NCBI RefSeq assembly: GCF_024199795.1
Contig: NZ_JANADK010000001.1
Location: forward strand, 2,480,001 to 2,544,000
From: Bradyrhizobium sp. CCGB01
GTDB taxonomy: Bacteria; Pseudomonadota; Alphaproteobacteria; Rhizobiales; Xanthobacteraceae
DNA: 64,000 nt
Direction: 5' to 3'
The notes beneath the pieces are model-generated. The model saw only the letters and a program-made list of their open reading frames with translations, searched no databases and was not told where the DNA came from. The position numbers were made by a program, and so were the translations under genes. Positions 54,495 to 63,541 of the stretch are shown one piece after another; the first letter of the stretch is position 1, and every line of letters starts with the position of its first letter.

Positions 54495-55609
54495 CCCGCC
54501 TTGTCAGCGTTGGGACTGGTCAGCTGTGGGTTGTCCTGTTCAGTCAATTCGACGGGCGACTCGGCAAGATCGGACTCAGGAGACGATGGTCCGATGCTGC
54601 CCGTATAAGTCTCGTCCGATATGAGCGCAAGGAGCGACGAGGCGTCGGCTGGACTTACTGGAAACTTAGGCTCAGGATTGAAAACCGCGAACGCCGGCGT
54701 GCCCAACACCCCGTTACGCAAAATGACTGCTCCGAACGCAGTCACGTAAGTCGCGGTTACATGCGACCCGCCATAGCGACCATATAGGGCCAACGACAGG
54801 ATGGCTGCTCGTCGCTGGACATGGGGAAGCATGAGATCAGCAGCCGCAATCCCGTGATCCTGGATCGCAATGAAACCCGGACGCTGGCCGGACAACTGGC
54901 TCGCGGCTTTGCGCATCGCTTCGAGCAATGGTTTAGAGGAGTCGTCCTCGCGCTTGCTGCGCATGACAACAAGGCACCCGCCTTCCGCGGTAAGGCCACC
55001 CGAGATGTGCGTGTTCGGTCCGAATGCTGTACCGCAAGCCTTGTACAGCGCCTCGGGGCCGGACATCGATTGATCCGCCAACACAGCATCGAAGTTCAGG
55101 CGTTCCAGAACGAAGCCATCTCCAGCAAATGATGTCTCCGCACCGTCCGCTAGAACCGACCGGACTGCCGTCAGGAGTCCGGCTAGGTCCGAAGTGTTCG
55201 GCGACAGCCGCGTGTCGAGAGTAATGAGCAAGACTTCGCGTCGGCAAACAGCGCGTTGAACTTCAAGCGCTGGCAGAATCGCTTCCATGAAGCGGTAGAA
55301 GTCTTTCCGGTGGATCTGTCGACCAGCATCAGCCGACTGGCTTTTGCATTCAACCTCACCGGCGAAAGTATCCTTGCTGAATAAGAGATCGAACTGGGCC
55401 GTTCTCTCCATGTCGGCAAAACTAACGTCGAACTCAGCATCCATCAGCCTTTGGGCGAGATCGAGCTCGAGGAACAGAGACGCGTAACCTGTCTCTGCCT
55501 TGAGGCAATCGCGCAGCCGGCCTTCAAGGTTCTTTTGCCCGACGCGCGATAGCCGCGCGTGTACTTCGACCGTCGTTGCTGCTAACCTCAGAGCTGTGAC
55601 GATGTTCAT
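54491..55609 (-). CDS. Probable PD-(D/E)XK nuclease-like protein
   Basis: 372 residues. AQFDLLFSKDTFAGEVECKS at about 70-90 has the D...ExK spacing of the PD-(D/E)XK fold, followed by QIHRKDFYRFMEAI. The C-terminal part (SGGLTAEGGCLVVMRSKRED, GIAAADLMLPHVQRRAAILS) is unknown, and the last 40 residues are acidic low-complexity. Ends 4 nt into the phosphoesterase-TS gene from the opposite side. Could be the nuclease arm of the nucleotide-modification cluster or an independent gene. Confidence 0.68.
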   Translation of the reverse strand: MNIVTALRLAATTVEVHARLSRVGQKNLEGRLRDCLKAETGYASLFLELDLAQRLMDAEFDVSFADMERTAQFDLLFSKDTFAGEVECKSQSADAGRQIHRKDFYRFMEAILPALEVQRAVCRREVLLITLDTRLSPNTSDLAGLLTAVRSVLADGAETSFAGDGFVLERLNFDAVLADQSMSGPEALYKACGTAFGPNTHISGGLTAEGGCLVVMRSKREDDSSKPLLEAMRKAASQLSGQRPGFIAIQDHGIAAADLMLPHVQRRAAILSLALYGRYGGSHVTATYVTAFGAVILRNGVLGTPAFAVFNPEPKFPVSPADASSLLALISDETYTGSIGPSSPESDLAESPVELTEQDNPQLTSPNADKAG

Positions 55610-55841
55610 CGATCAGTTCTGGCCGCAAAACGCCTTCCTTTGTTAAGACGTCATGCTGAAAGCCGATCGCCATTTCAAGCCAGTGATAGTCGCTGATGAT
55701 CTTCCAGCGGAATGGCGATTTATGCTGTTCCGCGTCGAGGTGGTCCAAGCGTTTGAACCAAAGGCTTTCGCCGACAAGGCCGACGAAGCGCGGAAGATAC
55801 TGTCCCAGGGCGGTCAATTCGGAAGGAATGATGACTTTCAT
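55524..55841 (-). CDS. Short hypothetical protein, possibly truncated
   Basis: 105 residues, MKVIIPSELTALGQYLPRFV then FKRLDHLDAEQHKSPFRWKI, GFQHDVLTKEGVLRPELIDE. The frame is continuous upstream with the dinB stub and overlaps the start of the nuclease-like gene by 86 nt, so the C-terminal residues are doubtful. Looks like the N-terminal piece of a longer protein cut by recombination. Confidence 0.4.
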   Translation of the reverse strand: MKVIIPSELTALGQYLPRFVGLVGESLWFKRLDHLDAEQHKSPFRWKIISDYHWLEMAIGFQHDVLTKEGVLRPELIDEHRHSSEVSSNDGRSTRAAIARRAKEP

Positions 55842-55844
55842 AAT

Positions 55845-55951
55845 AGTCTTGTCCCGCTGCTCGACGGATGCATAGAAGGCGTCCATGTCGATGTAGATGA
55901 TCTTGCGTTGGCGGCTCGGGGAAGCTGCCTCATCTTCATCGTCCTCGACGG
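55845..55951 (-). pseudogene. dinB (DNA polymerase IV) N-terminal stub, copy 2
   Basis: EDEAASPSRQRKIIYIDMDA then FYASVEQRDK: the first catalytic motif of Y-family polymerases, after which similarity ends and the frame runs into the unrelated 105-residue sequence. Directly follows the SRAP stop at 55952. The junction at RDK is a clean boundary. Confidence 0.65.
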
Positions 55952-56677
55952 TTACGTCGTTTGCCCGGCCGTGTCTTCCTTGACACCGCGCGCGACGATC
56001 CTGAGCGATCCGTCCGGAAGCGGCCGCTGCAGCTTCAGAGCTTCGTCTGGAGAGGCGGTCATCCAGGTCTCGACTTGCTCCGGCGTCGTCAGGATCACCG
56101 GCATCGCCTTGGGGTGGATGGCGCCCACTTCGGCGTTCGGCTCCGTCGTCAGGAACGCATAGAGGTCGTTCGTGGTCTCGCCTTCCTTGACCTTCCTGAC
56201 CGACGTCCAATTGGTCCAGATGCCGGCGAAACAGGCGAGGGGACGGGTTTCGTCGAGCGCGAACCAGATGTCGCCGCCTTCGGCCTTGTTGAACTCACTG
56301 AAGGAGTTGAACGGGACCACACAGCGATTTTCGGCGCCGAGCCAGCGGGCCCAGTGTTTGCTCTTCACGTTGCGGATATTGGTCGTGCCGCCGTCCGGCT
56401 CCATTCTGAGCAGTTCCTTGAAATCCACTGCCTTGCCCTTGGCCTGCAGCTTTTCGGCGCGTTTCTTCGTGGCGTCCATGAGTGCCTTCGATGACGACGG
56501 CATTCCCCACCGCGCCGTGGCGAGCTCGCGGCCCTCGGCTCCGTTGCGTACAATCGGTGCCTTGTAGTCCGGAAACACGCCGGGCATCGGCGCCAGATTG
56601 CCCACGTATCGGTTCACGACGCGAAACAGCGCGCTGATTGCGGCCTGGTTGGTCGTGATCGAATAGAGATTGCACAT
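55952..56677 (-). CDS. SRAP domain protein (second copy, diverged)
   Basis: 241 residues from ATG 56677 (MCNLYSIT), so Cys2 is again the nucleophile for abasic-site crosslinking; the open frame reaching 56761 adds an unlikely leader. Other elements: RYVGNLAPMPGVFPDY, CVVPFNSFSEF (Glu), LTTEPNAEVGAIHPKAMPVI (His). Differs from the gene at 25148, having the inserted ELLRMEPDGGTTNIRNVKSK loop of the longer subgroup. Starts 9 nt after the zinc-ribbon stop and precedes the dinB stub. Confidence 0.9.
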   Translation of the reverse strand: MCNLYSITTNQAAISALFRVVNRYVGNLAPMPGVFPDYKAPIVRNGAEGRELATARWGMPSSSKALMDATKKRAEKLQAKGKAVDFKELLRMEPDGGTTNIRNVKSKHWARWLGAENRCVVPFNSFSEFNKAEGGDIWFALDETRPLACFAGIWTNWTSVRKVKEGETTNDLYAFLTTEPNAEVGAIHPKAMPVILTTPEQVETWMTASPDEALKLQRPLPDGSLRIVARGVKEDTAGQTT

Positions 56678-56685
56678 CATCAGGC

Positions 56686-57129
56686 TTAGGTTCGAGGGTG
56701 GCGCGGCTGCCAAGCCAGTTGTAGCAGAGTCGCAGACGGACGCCGGCCCGCCTTGGCGCATTTGCGGCAGCGCAGCCGGCTCGCGAGATCATGCACGAAG
56801 GTAGTCGGCGGATGTTTCATAGCCGCGAGGTCGACGTCGCTCGGCGTCTTGCAGCGCGTGCACCTGATCTCGAGCCAAGGGAAGCCTCCGTTCACGGCCT
56901 GGTCGATGGTGGGCGACGGATCGATCGGTTCGCCGTCGCTCCACATGCGCTCATTCCAGCTTTCGCAAAGCAGCCTGTCAGCTTGCTGGATCATGGCCTC
57001 GCCCTTGGTCCGCATCTCCGACGATTGAGCGGCCAGGATGTTGGCCATCGCACGTGCTTTGCCGAGCTCTTTCGCCAGAGCCTTGCGATCGCCACCCGAC
57101 AAGGGCGTAGGGTGATACTTCGGGGCCAT
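56686..57129 (-). CDS. CxxC zinc-ribbon hypothetical protein (copy 2)
   Basis: 147 residues. Helical N-terminus (GGDRKALAKELGKARAMANI), then FPWLEIRCTRCKTPSDVDLA, HPPTTFVHDLASRLRCRKC and AGRRPSATLLQLAW. Two CxxC pairs form a probable zinc ribbon. The core is nearly the same as 36187-36432, but that copy lacks the long N-terminus. Neighbour of SRAP and Ku, so a DNA-related role is possible. Function unknown. Confidence 0.7.
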   Translation of the reverse strand: MAPKYHPTPLSGGDRKALAKELGKARAMANILAAQSSEMRTKGEAMIQQADRLLCESWNERMWSDGEPIDPSPTIDQAVNGGFPWLEIRCTRCKTPSDVDLAAMKHPPTTFVHDLASRLRCRKCAKAGRRPSATLLQLAWQPRHPRT

Positions 57130-57174
57130 CCGGACTATCCAGGCGCAAGCGATTGGATCGCGTTCCGGAACGGG

Positions 57175-57570
57175 CTAGGACGTCTCGAACGCTGGCCAGC
57201 ACCCGTCTTCTTCATGCCTGCCGGTGCGCTGTTGGCAGGTGTTGTCGAGCAACCGCTGCGCCACGTCCTTCCAAAGCGCGTTGCCGCCATACAATCGGAG
57301 TGCATCGGCCTTCTGGATTTCCACGGTCCGTTCGCAGCGACGGCATGAGATGCGCAGGACATGGCGTTGAATCTCGGAAAGACGCCGCGGTCGCCTCTGG
57401 GCTCCACTCTCGCCGGCGCGAGCGTCTTTCAGGACCGATTCCCAATATTCCGCTGGGAGCGGTGCATTCGGAGCCGAGGCGGAGGGGCCCTGCCTACGGG
57501 CGGCTTCAGCGGCCAGTTTTTCCATCTGTTTAGGGTTCGGCATGCGCCAGCTCGCGGGTCGATCGGTCAT
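57175..57570 (-). CDS. Hypothetical protein with CxxC motif
   Basis: 131 residues. HVLRISCRRCERTVEIQKAD and ALWKDVAQRLLDNTCQQRTG, ending HEEDGCWP: a second type of putative zinc-binding protein with one CxxC and two later Cys/His. The N-terminus is Ala/Pro-rich. Small proteins like this frequently sit with Ku and ligase genes in Bradyrhizobium. Divergent from ku with a 143-nt gap. Confidence 0.65.
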   Translation of the reverse strand: MTDRPASWRMPNPKQMEKLAAEAARRQGPSASAPNAPLPAEYWESVLKDARAGESGAQRRPRRLSEIQRHVLRISCRRCERTVEIQKADALRLYGGNALWKDVAQRLLDNTCQQRTGRHEEDGCWPAFETS

Positions 57571-57713
57571 TCCGAATTAGAACATAACAAGAACAAATGT
57601 CGAGTCCGCTTGACCCTTATTCGTGAAAAATCATCCCGTCGGAAGGGGCGCGGTGTCGGAACCAAGCCGGCCCGTTCGTCTTGAATCCGGCACCAGTATG
57701 GAGTTCCCCCGCG

Positions 57714-58646
57714 ATGGCCCCCCGCGCTAACTGGAAAGGCTTCCTGCGTCTTTCCCTTGTCACCTGTCCGGTAGCGCTCTATCCGGCCACGTCGGAATCC
57801 GAAAAGGTCTCGTTCAATCAGCTCAACCGGAAGACCGGCCACCGCATCAAGTACGCCAAGGTGGACGCTGATACCGGCGAGGAGGTCGACAACGAGGACA
57901 TCGTCAAGGGCTACAAGGTCGACACCGACACATTCATCGAGGTGACGAAGGAGGAGCTCGAGAACGTCGCACTGGAATCGACGCGAACGATCGAGATCGA
58001 TGAGTTCGTCGACCGCAGCGAGATTGATCCAAGATATCTGATCCGTCCTTACTACCTGACACCAGATGGCAAAGTCGGGCACGACGCCTTCGCCGTTATC
58101 CGCGAAACCATCCGCGAGATGAACAAGGTTGCGATCGGTCGCGTGGTGCTGACCAATCGCGAGCACATCATCGCGCTGGAGCCGCTCGACAAGGGGTTGA
58201 TGGGAACGCTGCTGCGCTATCCCTACGAAGTCCGGTCCGCCGACGAGTATTTCGACGATATCCAGGATGTCAAAGTCACCAAGGACATGCTCGATCTCGC
58301 CAAGCACATCGTCAATCAGAAGGCGGGCCATTTCGAGCCGGACAAGTTCGAAGACCAGTATGAAACCGCGCTCATCGACCTCATCAACCAGAAGCGCGCC
58401 GGCAAACCCATCACCGCGAAGGCGCGCCCCCGCGGGGAGAACGTCGTCGACCTGATGGACGCGCTGCGCAAGAGCATTGGAAGAGAAGGGGCGGCCGCGA
58501 CAGAGGCACCCAGGAAACCAGGCAAAAAGCCACGCAAGGCGGCGGCCGGGCAAAAGGAAATGCTGATGCCGATCGCAGGCAAGAAGCCGGCGAAAGAGGC
58601 CGCCGCGAAGAAGCCGGCGGCCAAACCGCAGCGGAAGTCAGCCTAG
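57714..58646 (+). CDS. ku: Bacterial Ku protein
   Basis: 310 residues from ATG 57714 (MAPRANWKGFLRLSLVTCPV). Ku70/80 core beta-barrel ring: IRPYYLTPDGKVGHDAFAVI, then MLDLAKHIVNQKAGHFEPDK. C-terminal Lys/Ala-rich tail (GKKPRKAAAGQK and repeats) as in rhizobial Ku proteins. Binds DNA double-strand ends for non-homologous end joining and recruits a ligase; the ATP-dependent ligase gene lies 1.1 kb downstream on the other strand. Confidence 0.96.
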   Translation: MAPRANWKGFLRLSLVTCPVALYPATSESEKVSFNQLNRKTGHRIKYAKVDADTGEEVDNEDIVKGYKVDTDTFIEVTKEELENVALESTRTIEIDEFVDRSEIDPRYLIRPYYLTPDGKVGHDAFAVIRETIREMNKVAIGRVVLTNREHIIALEPLDKGLMGTLLRYPYEVRSADEYFDDIQDVKVTKDMLDLAKHIVNQKAGHFEPDKFEDQYETALIDLINQKRAGKPITAKARPRGENVVDLMDALRKSIGREGAAATEAPRKPGKKPRKAAAGQKEMLMPIAGKKPAKEAAAKKPAAKPQRKSA

Positions 58647-58710
58647 CGTGTCCTGAAGCAACCAGTGATGCCAGACGGCCGTTACTTCGTCGTCCACGGC
58701 AGGGAGCGAT

Positions 58711-59214
58711 ATGGCTGCGCTGAAAAAGACTTCCAGGAGATCGATGTTGAGCGCGGGCATTCTCGCCTACCGCAAGGGCGCTCGCGGGCTCGAGGTTCTA
58801 CTCGTTCATCCCGGCGGTCCGTTCTGGCGCAAGAAGGATAACGGCGCCTGGTCCATTCCGAAGGGCGAAATCGACGCCGCCGATGCTCCGGAGCAGGTCG
58901 CGCGGCGCGAGTTTGCCGAAGAACTCGGTCCGAGTGCTTCGATTGGTCCACTCCAGCCGCTGGGGGAGGTCCGACAGCGAGGAGGGAAGCGCGTCATCGC
59001 ATTCGCCGGAGAAGGCCAGTTTGACCCGGCGGCGCTTTCCAGCAATACCTTCGATATTGAATGGCCGCCGCGAAGCGGTCGACTGCAGAGCTTTCCTGAA
59101 GTCGACCGCGCGGAATGGTTCGCTATCGCGTTCGCGAGGACCAAGATGCTGTCCGCTCAGGTCGAGCTTCTCGATCGCCTTTTGGGGATCGCGGTTGAGA
59201 GCGCCGGGAAATGA
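58711..59214 (+). CDS. NUDIX hydrolase
   Basis: 167 residues. SAGILAYRKGARGLEVLLVH opens the fold and WSIPKGEIDAADAPEQVARR followed by EFAEELG is a NUDIX box with the REFxEE glutamates. Resembles predicted 8-oxo-dGTP/Ap4A-type hydrolases frequently adjacent to NHEJ genes. Overlaps the next gene by 4 nt. Confidence 0.88.
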   Translation: MAALKKTSRRSMLSAGILAYRKGARGLEVLLVHPGGPFWRKKDNGAWSIPKGEIDAADAPEQVARREFAEELGPSASIGPLQPLGEVRQRGGKRVIAFAGEGQFDPAALSSNTFDIEWPPRSGRLQSFPEVDRAEWFAIAFARTKMLSAQVELLDRLLGIAVESAGK

Positions 59215-59675
59215 CGTTCAGGATTGGAATCATTTCAGACACGCACGGCCTGTTGCGGCCCGAGGCGGAACGAGGCTTGGCGGGCGTTGATCACATCATT
59301 CATGCCGGCGACATCGGGCGCCCCGAGATCGTCGACGCGCTTCGCCGGATCGCGCCTGTCACTGCCATCCGTGGAAACGTAGACAGTGGCGAGTGGGCGC
59401 GCGACTACCCCGATACGAAACTCGTACGTCTGACGGGTAAATCGATCTACGTTCTGCACGACCTGAAGACGCTGAAGGTCGATCCCGGCGCCGGCATGGA
59501 CGTCATCATCTTCGGGCATTCTCACGTGCCGAAGATCGACACGGTCGGTGGCATTCTCTACCTGAATCCCGGCAGCGCGGGACCTCGCCGTTTCAAGCTG
59601 CCGATCAAGTTTGCGACGCTCGAACTCACGCCTGACGGCATGCGACCGGAAATCCACGATCTTGGAGGCGAGTGA
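59211..59675 (+). CDS. YfcE-type metallophosphoesterase
   Basis: 154 residues. GIISDTHGLLRPEA, HAGDIGRPE, IRGNVDSGEWA and IIFGHSHVPKI are the dimetal motifs; LYLNPGSAGPRRF closes the fold. Small YfcE/MJ0936-like phosphodiesterase; natural substrate unknown. Coupled to the NUDIX gene. Confidence 0.92.
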   Translation: MTFRIGIISDTHGLLRPEAERGLAGVDHIIHAGDIGRPEIVDALRRIAPVTAIRGNVDSGEWARDYPDTKLVRLTGKSIYVLHDLKTLKVDPGAGMDVIIFGHSHVPKIDTVGGILYLNPGSAGPRRFKLPIKFATLELTPDGMRPEIHDLGGE

Positions 59676-59729
59676 GTGTCGGCGGAGGGTGCGTCAATCC
59701 TTTTTGCCGGTTTTCGCCGAAGAGAAGCT

Positions 59730-60677
59730 CTACTTGCGCGGGCGTTCTCGCTCACGCACGACGTCCTTCGCCCGCTTGTCGGACCTGAGCCCGAGGTAGA
59801 CGGGCTGGCGCAGTTCGCCCTTACTCGTCCACTCCGCAAATTTGACCTCGGCAACCAACGAGGGCTTGACCCAAGTCGTGACGGCCTCGTCCTTCACTTT
59901 GGTAGGGAAGGGTGATTTCGGGGTCCTCAGCTTCATGAGCTTGGTGTGGAGGTCTTCCAGGACCTTGTGGCTGAAGCCAGTGCCAACATGTCCGATATAG
60001 CGCCATGTGTCGTCTTCCCGCACGGCGAGGACCAGGGCGCCGAAGTATGGTCTTGTACGCCTCGGCGCCGTGAAGCCCGCGATCACCACTTCCTGCCGCT
60101 TTGCTGTCTTGATCTTCAGCCAGTCCGCCGTCCGGCTTCCGGACGCATACGCGCTGTCGGCGCGCTTCGCCATGACGCCTTCCAAACCCTTCCGCTCGGC
60201 CTCGGCGAAGAATTTCGTACCGTACGCTTTGCGGTGACGGCTGAAGGCGATCAGCCGGTGACGCGGCAAGATCGCTTTCAGCCGCTCCTTGCGGTTGAGA
60301 AGAGGCTGTTTGCGCAAGTCGACTGTGTTCTGAAACATGAGATCGAAGGCGCAATACAGGAGCTTCGCTTCATGGCGCAGTGCGTTCTGAAGTAGCTGGA
60401 AATGCGAGACGCCGTCCTTTCCGATCGCAACGAGTTCGCCATCGATCACGGCGTCGCCCTTCACGCCCTCCAGCGCTTTGGCGACCTCGATATAGCTGCG
60501 GCTGATGATCTTGCCGTTGCGGCTGTAGAGCGAAACCTTGCCCCGCCGGATTTCCGCGATCATCCGGAAGCCATCGTACTTATCCTCGAAAACCCAGTCG
60601 GGGTCGTCGAACGGCCCGTCGGTGAGCGTAGCGAGCATTGGCTGTAAGCGCTTGGGCAGGGTCGACGTCCGGCTCAT
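59730..60677 (-). CDS. Stand-alone ATP-dependent DNA ligase (LigD ligase-domain type)
   Basis: 315 residues. Motif I FEDKYDGFRMIAEI (adenylated Lys), DGELVA, LLYCAFDLMF, EGVMAKRADSAY and DWLKIKTAKRQEVV. C-terminal OB fold (IGHVGTGFSHKVLEDL). Only the ligase domain of LigD is present; the polymerase and phosphoesterase domains are missing, as in LigC-type enzymes. Seals ends in NHEJ with the Ku encoded at 57714. Convergent with the phosphoesterase gene. Confidence 0.94.
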   Translation of the reverse strand: MSRTSTLPKRLQPMLATLTDGPFDDPDWVFEDKYDGFRMIAEIRRGKVSLYSRNGKIISRSYIEVAKALEGVKGDAVIDGELVAIGKDGVSHFQLLQNALRHEAKLLYCAFDLMFQNTVDLRKQPLLNRKERLKAILPRHRLIAFSRHRKAYGTKFFAEAERKGLEGVMAKRADSAYASGSRTADWLKIKTAKRQEVVIAGFTAPRRTRPYFGALVLAVREDDTWRYIGHVGTGFSHKVLEDLHTKLMKLRTPKSPFPTKVKDEAVTTWVKPSLVAEVKFAEWTSKGELRQPVYLGLRSDKRAKDVVRERERPRK

Positions 60678-60900
60678 TCAAGGGCCAATCCTTCAGTGTG
60701 TGTCGCGTAATGCAGGGACGGCACCTTATCGCTCAAGGTGGCCAGGGCCGGTTCGATGGAGCCGGGGAAAGGCGCCTCGACGCCGTTTACCGCCTGCTTT
60801 TTACGCTGAAACGCCACTGAACAACTCCACGCTACAGCCGATTCAAATTGGCACAGTTCGAATCGTTCCGGAACCTGCGAATCCCTGTCGCGTTGCTTCC

Positions 60901-61110
60901 ATGTCACAACAGGAGGCACCAGTGGCGGGAGCGAAGAAGAGCAAGACGGCCCGTGGAAGGAAGCAGGACCGGGCGCGGGTGGCAGGCGGGCAGGACTACG
61001 AACTGCAGTACGAAGCAAAGAAGACCGGAAGGTCGGCGCCAGCGGTGAAGAAGGCCGTCAAAAAGGTTGGCAACGCGCGCAAGCGCGTGGAGAAACAGCT
61101 GGGCCGCTGA
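60901..61110 (+). CDS. DUF3606 family small basic protein
   Basis: 69 residues from ATG 60901. GGQDYELQYEAKKTGRSAPA then VKKAVKKVGNARKRVEKQLG match the DUF3606 pattern (E-L-x-Y-x-A-x-K-x-G ... V-x-K-V-G). Very lysine- and arginine-rich N-terminus. Function unknown; plausible DNA-binding stress protein. The longer open frame from 60538 is a chance extension. Confidence 0.75.
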   Translation: MSQQEAPVAGAKKSKTARGRKQDRARVAGGQDYELQYEAKKTGRSAPAVKKAVKKVGNARKRVEKQLGR

Positions 61111-61135
61111 GGCGGAGTAGGGTCGGCGTCGGGGC

Positions 61136-61413
61136 CTAGCGCCGGTCCTCCTCGTCAGGAGGGCATTCTGGGCAGGTGTCACCAATCGAATCCAGCACGT
61201 CGCGAACCGCGGCCTCCGCTTCTTGACGGGATACGTCTGCTGGCGGATCTCGACGGGCGATGTCGAAGGCCCGCTCTCGTCATGGGGATTGGCGCGGTCC
61301 TGCATCCAACCGTGCTCGTCGCACTCGCGGATGGCGCCGGCTTCATTCAGCACGTTGATCGCCCAACCGCGCAGGGTGCGGATCGGCGGCCGTCTCTGCT
61401 TGGTCATCAGCAT
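61136..61413 (-). pseudogene. Broken copy of a small conserved protein gene (2-nt insertion)
   Basis: MLMTKQRRPPIRTLRGWAIN ... EHGWMQDRANPHDE, then the frame shifts: the following family sequence RAFDIARRDPPADVSRQE ... SIGDTCPECPPDEEDRR lies in another frame, reached by removing two bases near 61272-61280. Total 278 nt, 92 codons plus 2. Paralogue of the nonsense-mutated gene at 37829. Neither copy is intact in this window. Confidence 0.72.
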
Positions 61414-61642
61414 TGAAGGTTCTCCCGCGCTGAGACGAATCGTTTAGTCCCGCAGACGTTCCCCATCGCTAACCCACGACTGAGATTCCGGATCGTGGGA
61501 TCTCGTGGTTTTTCGAAGGCCGAATTTTCCGTCCGGCCAGATGCTAGGGTGGCCAAGAACGAACAGAAGAACCGTTTTCCGATGCTTCAGACGTCCGAGC
61601 TCAGGTGATTGCTCCTTGCTCCGTTTTGCGCGTGCGGCTGTC

Positions 61643-61708
61643 GCCGCACCGGGCTCTCGTGAACCGAGCCGCGTAGCGTCTCGGCCTTGCGGCTTCGATC
61701 CCTCGCGC
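61643..61708. repeat. 66-bp direct repeat, copy 1
   Basis: GCCGCACCGGGCTCTCGTGA ... GGCTTCGATCCCTCGCGC, matching 63834-63899 at 65 of 66 positions (GTAG versus GCAG). Contains the dyad CGGGCTCTCGTGAACCGAG. Lies on the left of the IS110 gene. Confidence 0.85.
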
Positions 61709-61907
61709 ACGAGCCCAGATCACGCCCTCGCAGGGCAGAAATGAAAAACCGGACCTTTATGCAGCAGCCACCTGCACAAAGGTCCGGCCTTATCTTAGCT
61801 TGCCGCGATACCGAACGGCTGCAAAGGACGCTTCATATCCTTTGGGAGGTCTCGCTTTTCATCCGGGTTGCGACCCGGAGGCGGCAATAGATCAGTAGCC
61901 GATACGA

Positions 61908-61994
61908 CTACTTCTTCTTCTTTGAAGTCTTCTTTGCCACCTTCTTGGTGGCTGCCTTCGCGGTCTTCTTTGCCTTCTTCGCTTTCTTGGCCAT
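61908..61994 (-). CDS. Lysine/alanine-rich mini-protein (histone H1 tail-like)
   Basis: 28 residues: MAKKAKKAKKTAKAATKK followed by VAKKTSKKKK; more than half Lys. AGAGGA stands 5 nt before ATG, a good ribosome binding site, and the codons AAG/GCC fit the host. Similar KAKK mini-proteins occur in Bradyrhizobium genomes and may bind nucleic acid. A Pro/Arg hairpin region follows. Confidence 0.6.
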   Translation of the reverse strand: MAKKAKKAKKTAKAATKKVAKKTSKKKK

Positions 61995-62503
61995 GTCGTC
62001 CTCTGTAAGAATTGGCTCTCAGTGAACATGCCCACGACGTGCATAAACATGCGCACGAGTGAGACGTTATCACAAAAGCAAAATTGATACCAAGCAGACG
62101 TGAAGCCGCATTGAGTCGCTCGCCGGAGGCACTCGCCCTCGGGCCGGCAGTCATTGCATGCCGGCGTCGCTATCACTGCCCTTCGGGTCGGGTGCCTTCT
62201 TAACCGGTCTTCTCTAACCGGGGTTGGGGCGTCAAGTACCAAATCTGATCTAATTGCCGCATTGTGGCTGTCCCTTCCGAACCTACCATGGCGTCAAAGC
62301 TATCCGGCGATCGCGCTTCTCTTCGAGGTCGGGATCCCCGCCTCATGATGATGTTCGTGAAGAAGTGGCGGGACCATCTCGGGAGCGCAGTCACGGAGCG
62401 ATCGGCTCGCGCTGCAGACCGGTCATCACCCTCGCCATTCCTCGTCCTGCCGGACTCCTTGACAGCCTTTCGGCCGTGTTCCGCTGATCAGTGCACTCGG
62501 GTG

Positions 62504-63541
62504 TCAGGCCGCCGCTGTGGCCTCCGATCTCTCCCACCGGAAGTCGCTGCCGTCGCACCACATGCGGTGCAGGATGACGGATATCTTGCGAGCCACCGCA
62601 ACCAGTGCATTTTTCATGGAGCTGCGCTTGGCAATGCGGATGCCCCATGCCTTTAGCGAGCACCAACGTCTGGTGTTGACCATCAATGAGTGCGCTGCTT
62701 CAAAGAGATGCTCTCGAGCAAAGGCATCGCCGCACCGGGTGATGCGCCCGTTGTAATCGACCTCTCCGGATGCGTATTTGCCCGGGGTCAGTCCAAGATG
62801 GACGCCAACATGCCGTGATTTTCGGAAGCGGCTTGGATTGTCGATGGTCGTCTTGAATGCCAAAGCTGTCAGGGGGCCAACGCCAGGAACCGTCATGAAC
62901 CGGCGGCAAATAGCATCGCTCCGAACCAGGCGCCCAATCAAGCGCGTCAACACGTGCGCCTGTTCGCCGAGCATGCGCCGGGCCTCTAGCAATGGAACGA
63001 CGAGGGCCTGTAAATCTCCATCAGCTACGATCAGCTCGCGTACACGTTCTTCAAAGCGGCTTTGGCCGATAAGGCCCACTTTGAATCCAAAGGTTCGAAG
63101 TGCTGCCCGAATATGATTGTTGAGGTCGCGTTGCTTGTCGAGCAGGCACCGACGACTGCCCATCAATGCTCGTAGCTTTTGGCTGTCTTCTGATTTGATG
63201 TGAACCGCCTTAAACCATCCTGTTCGCATCATTTGCGCGAGCGCGCGAGCATCGTTGCGGTCCGTCTTGACAGTTTGAGCCTGCATCACGCTCTTTGCGT
63301 GTCGGGTCTCAACACAAATGACCGGTAATCCACCTTCCGAAAGCCCCTTGGACAGCCACGAGGAACATTGACCGGCCTCCAGCCCAACGCGCCGCAAAGC
63401 GAAGCGGGTATTTTTCAGCCAGGAAATTAGCGCCTCGGGCTCAGTGTCCGTCACTCCTTCCCGGACGATATTTCCATCTTGATCAACGATGCAGATCGCG
63501 GTGCGCTTGAGAGAGACGTCGAGTCCAGCGAAGTAATTCAT
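62504..63541 (-). mobile_element. IS110-family transposase
   Basis: 345 residues. N-terminal DEDD domain: YFAGLDVSLKRTAICIV, RVGLEAGQCSSWL, VKTDRNDARALAQMM. C-terminal Transposase_20 domain: FMTVPGVGPLTALAFKT and CGDAFAREHLFEAAHSL with the conserved Ser-like region altered to Ala/Arg context. IS110 elements lack terminal inverted repeats, so the exact element ends cannot be set. Sits between the two copies of the 66-bp repeat. Intact length, probably active or recently so. Confidence 0.93.

Noticed and set aside
60538..60900. N-terminal extension of the DUF3606 gene
   Set aside because: Overlaps the ligase 5' end antisense, low similarity, no ribosome binding site; ATG 60901 fits the family size.
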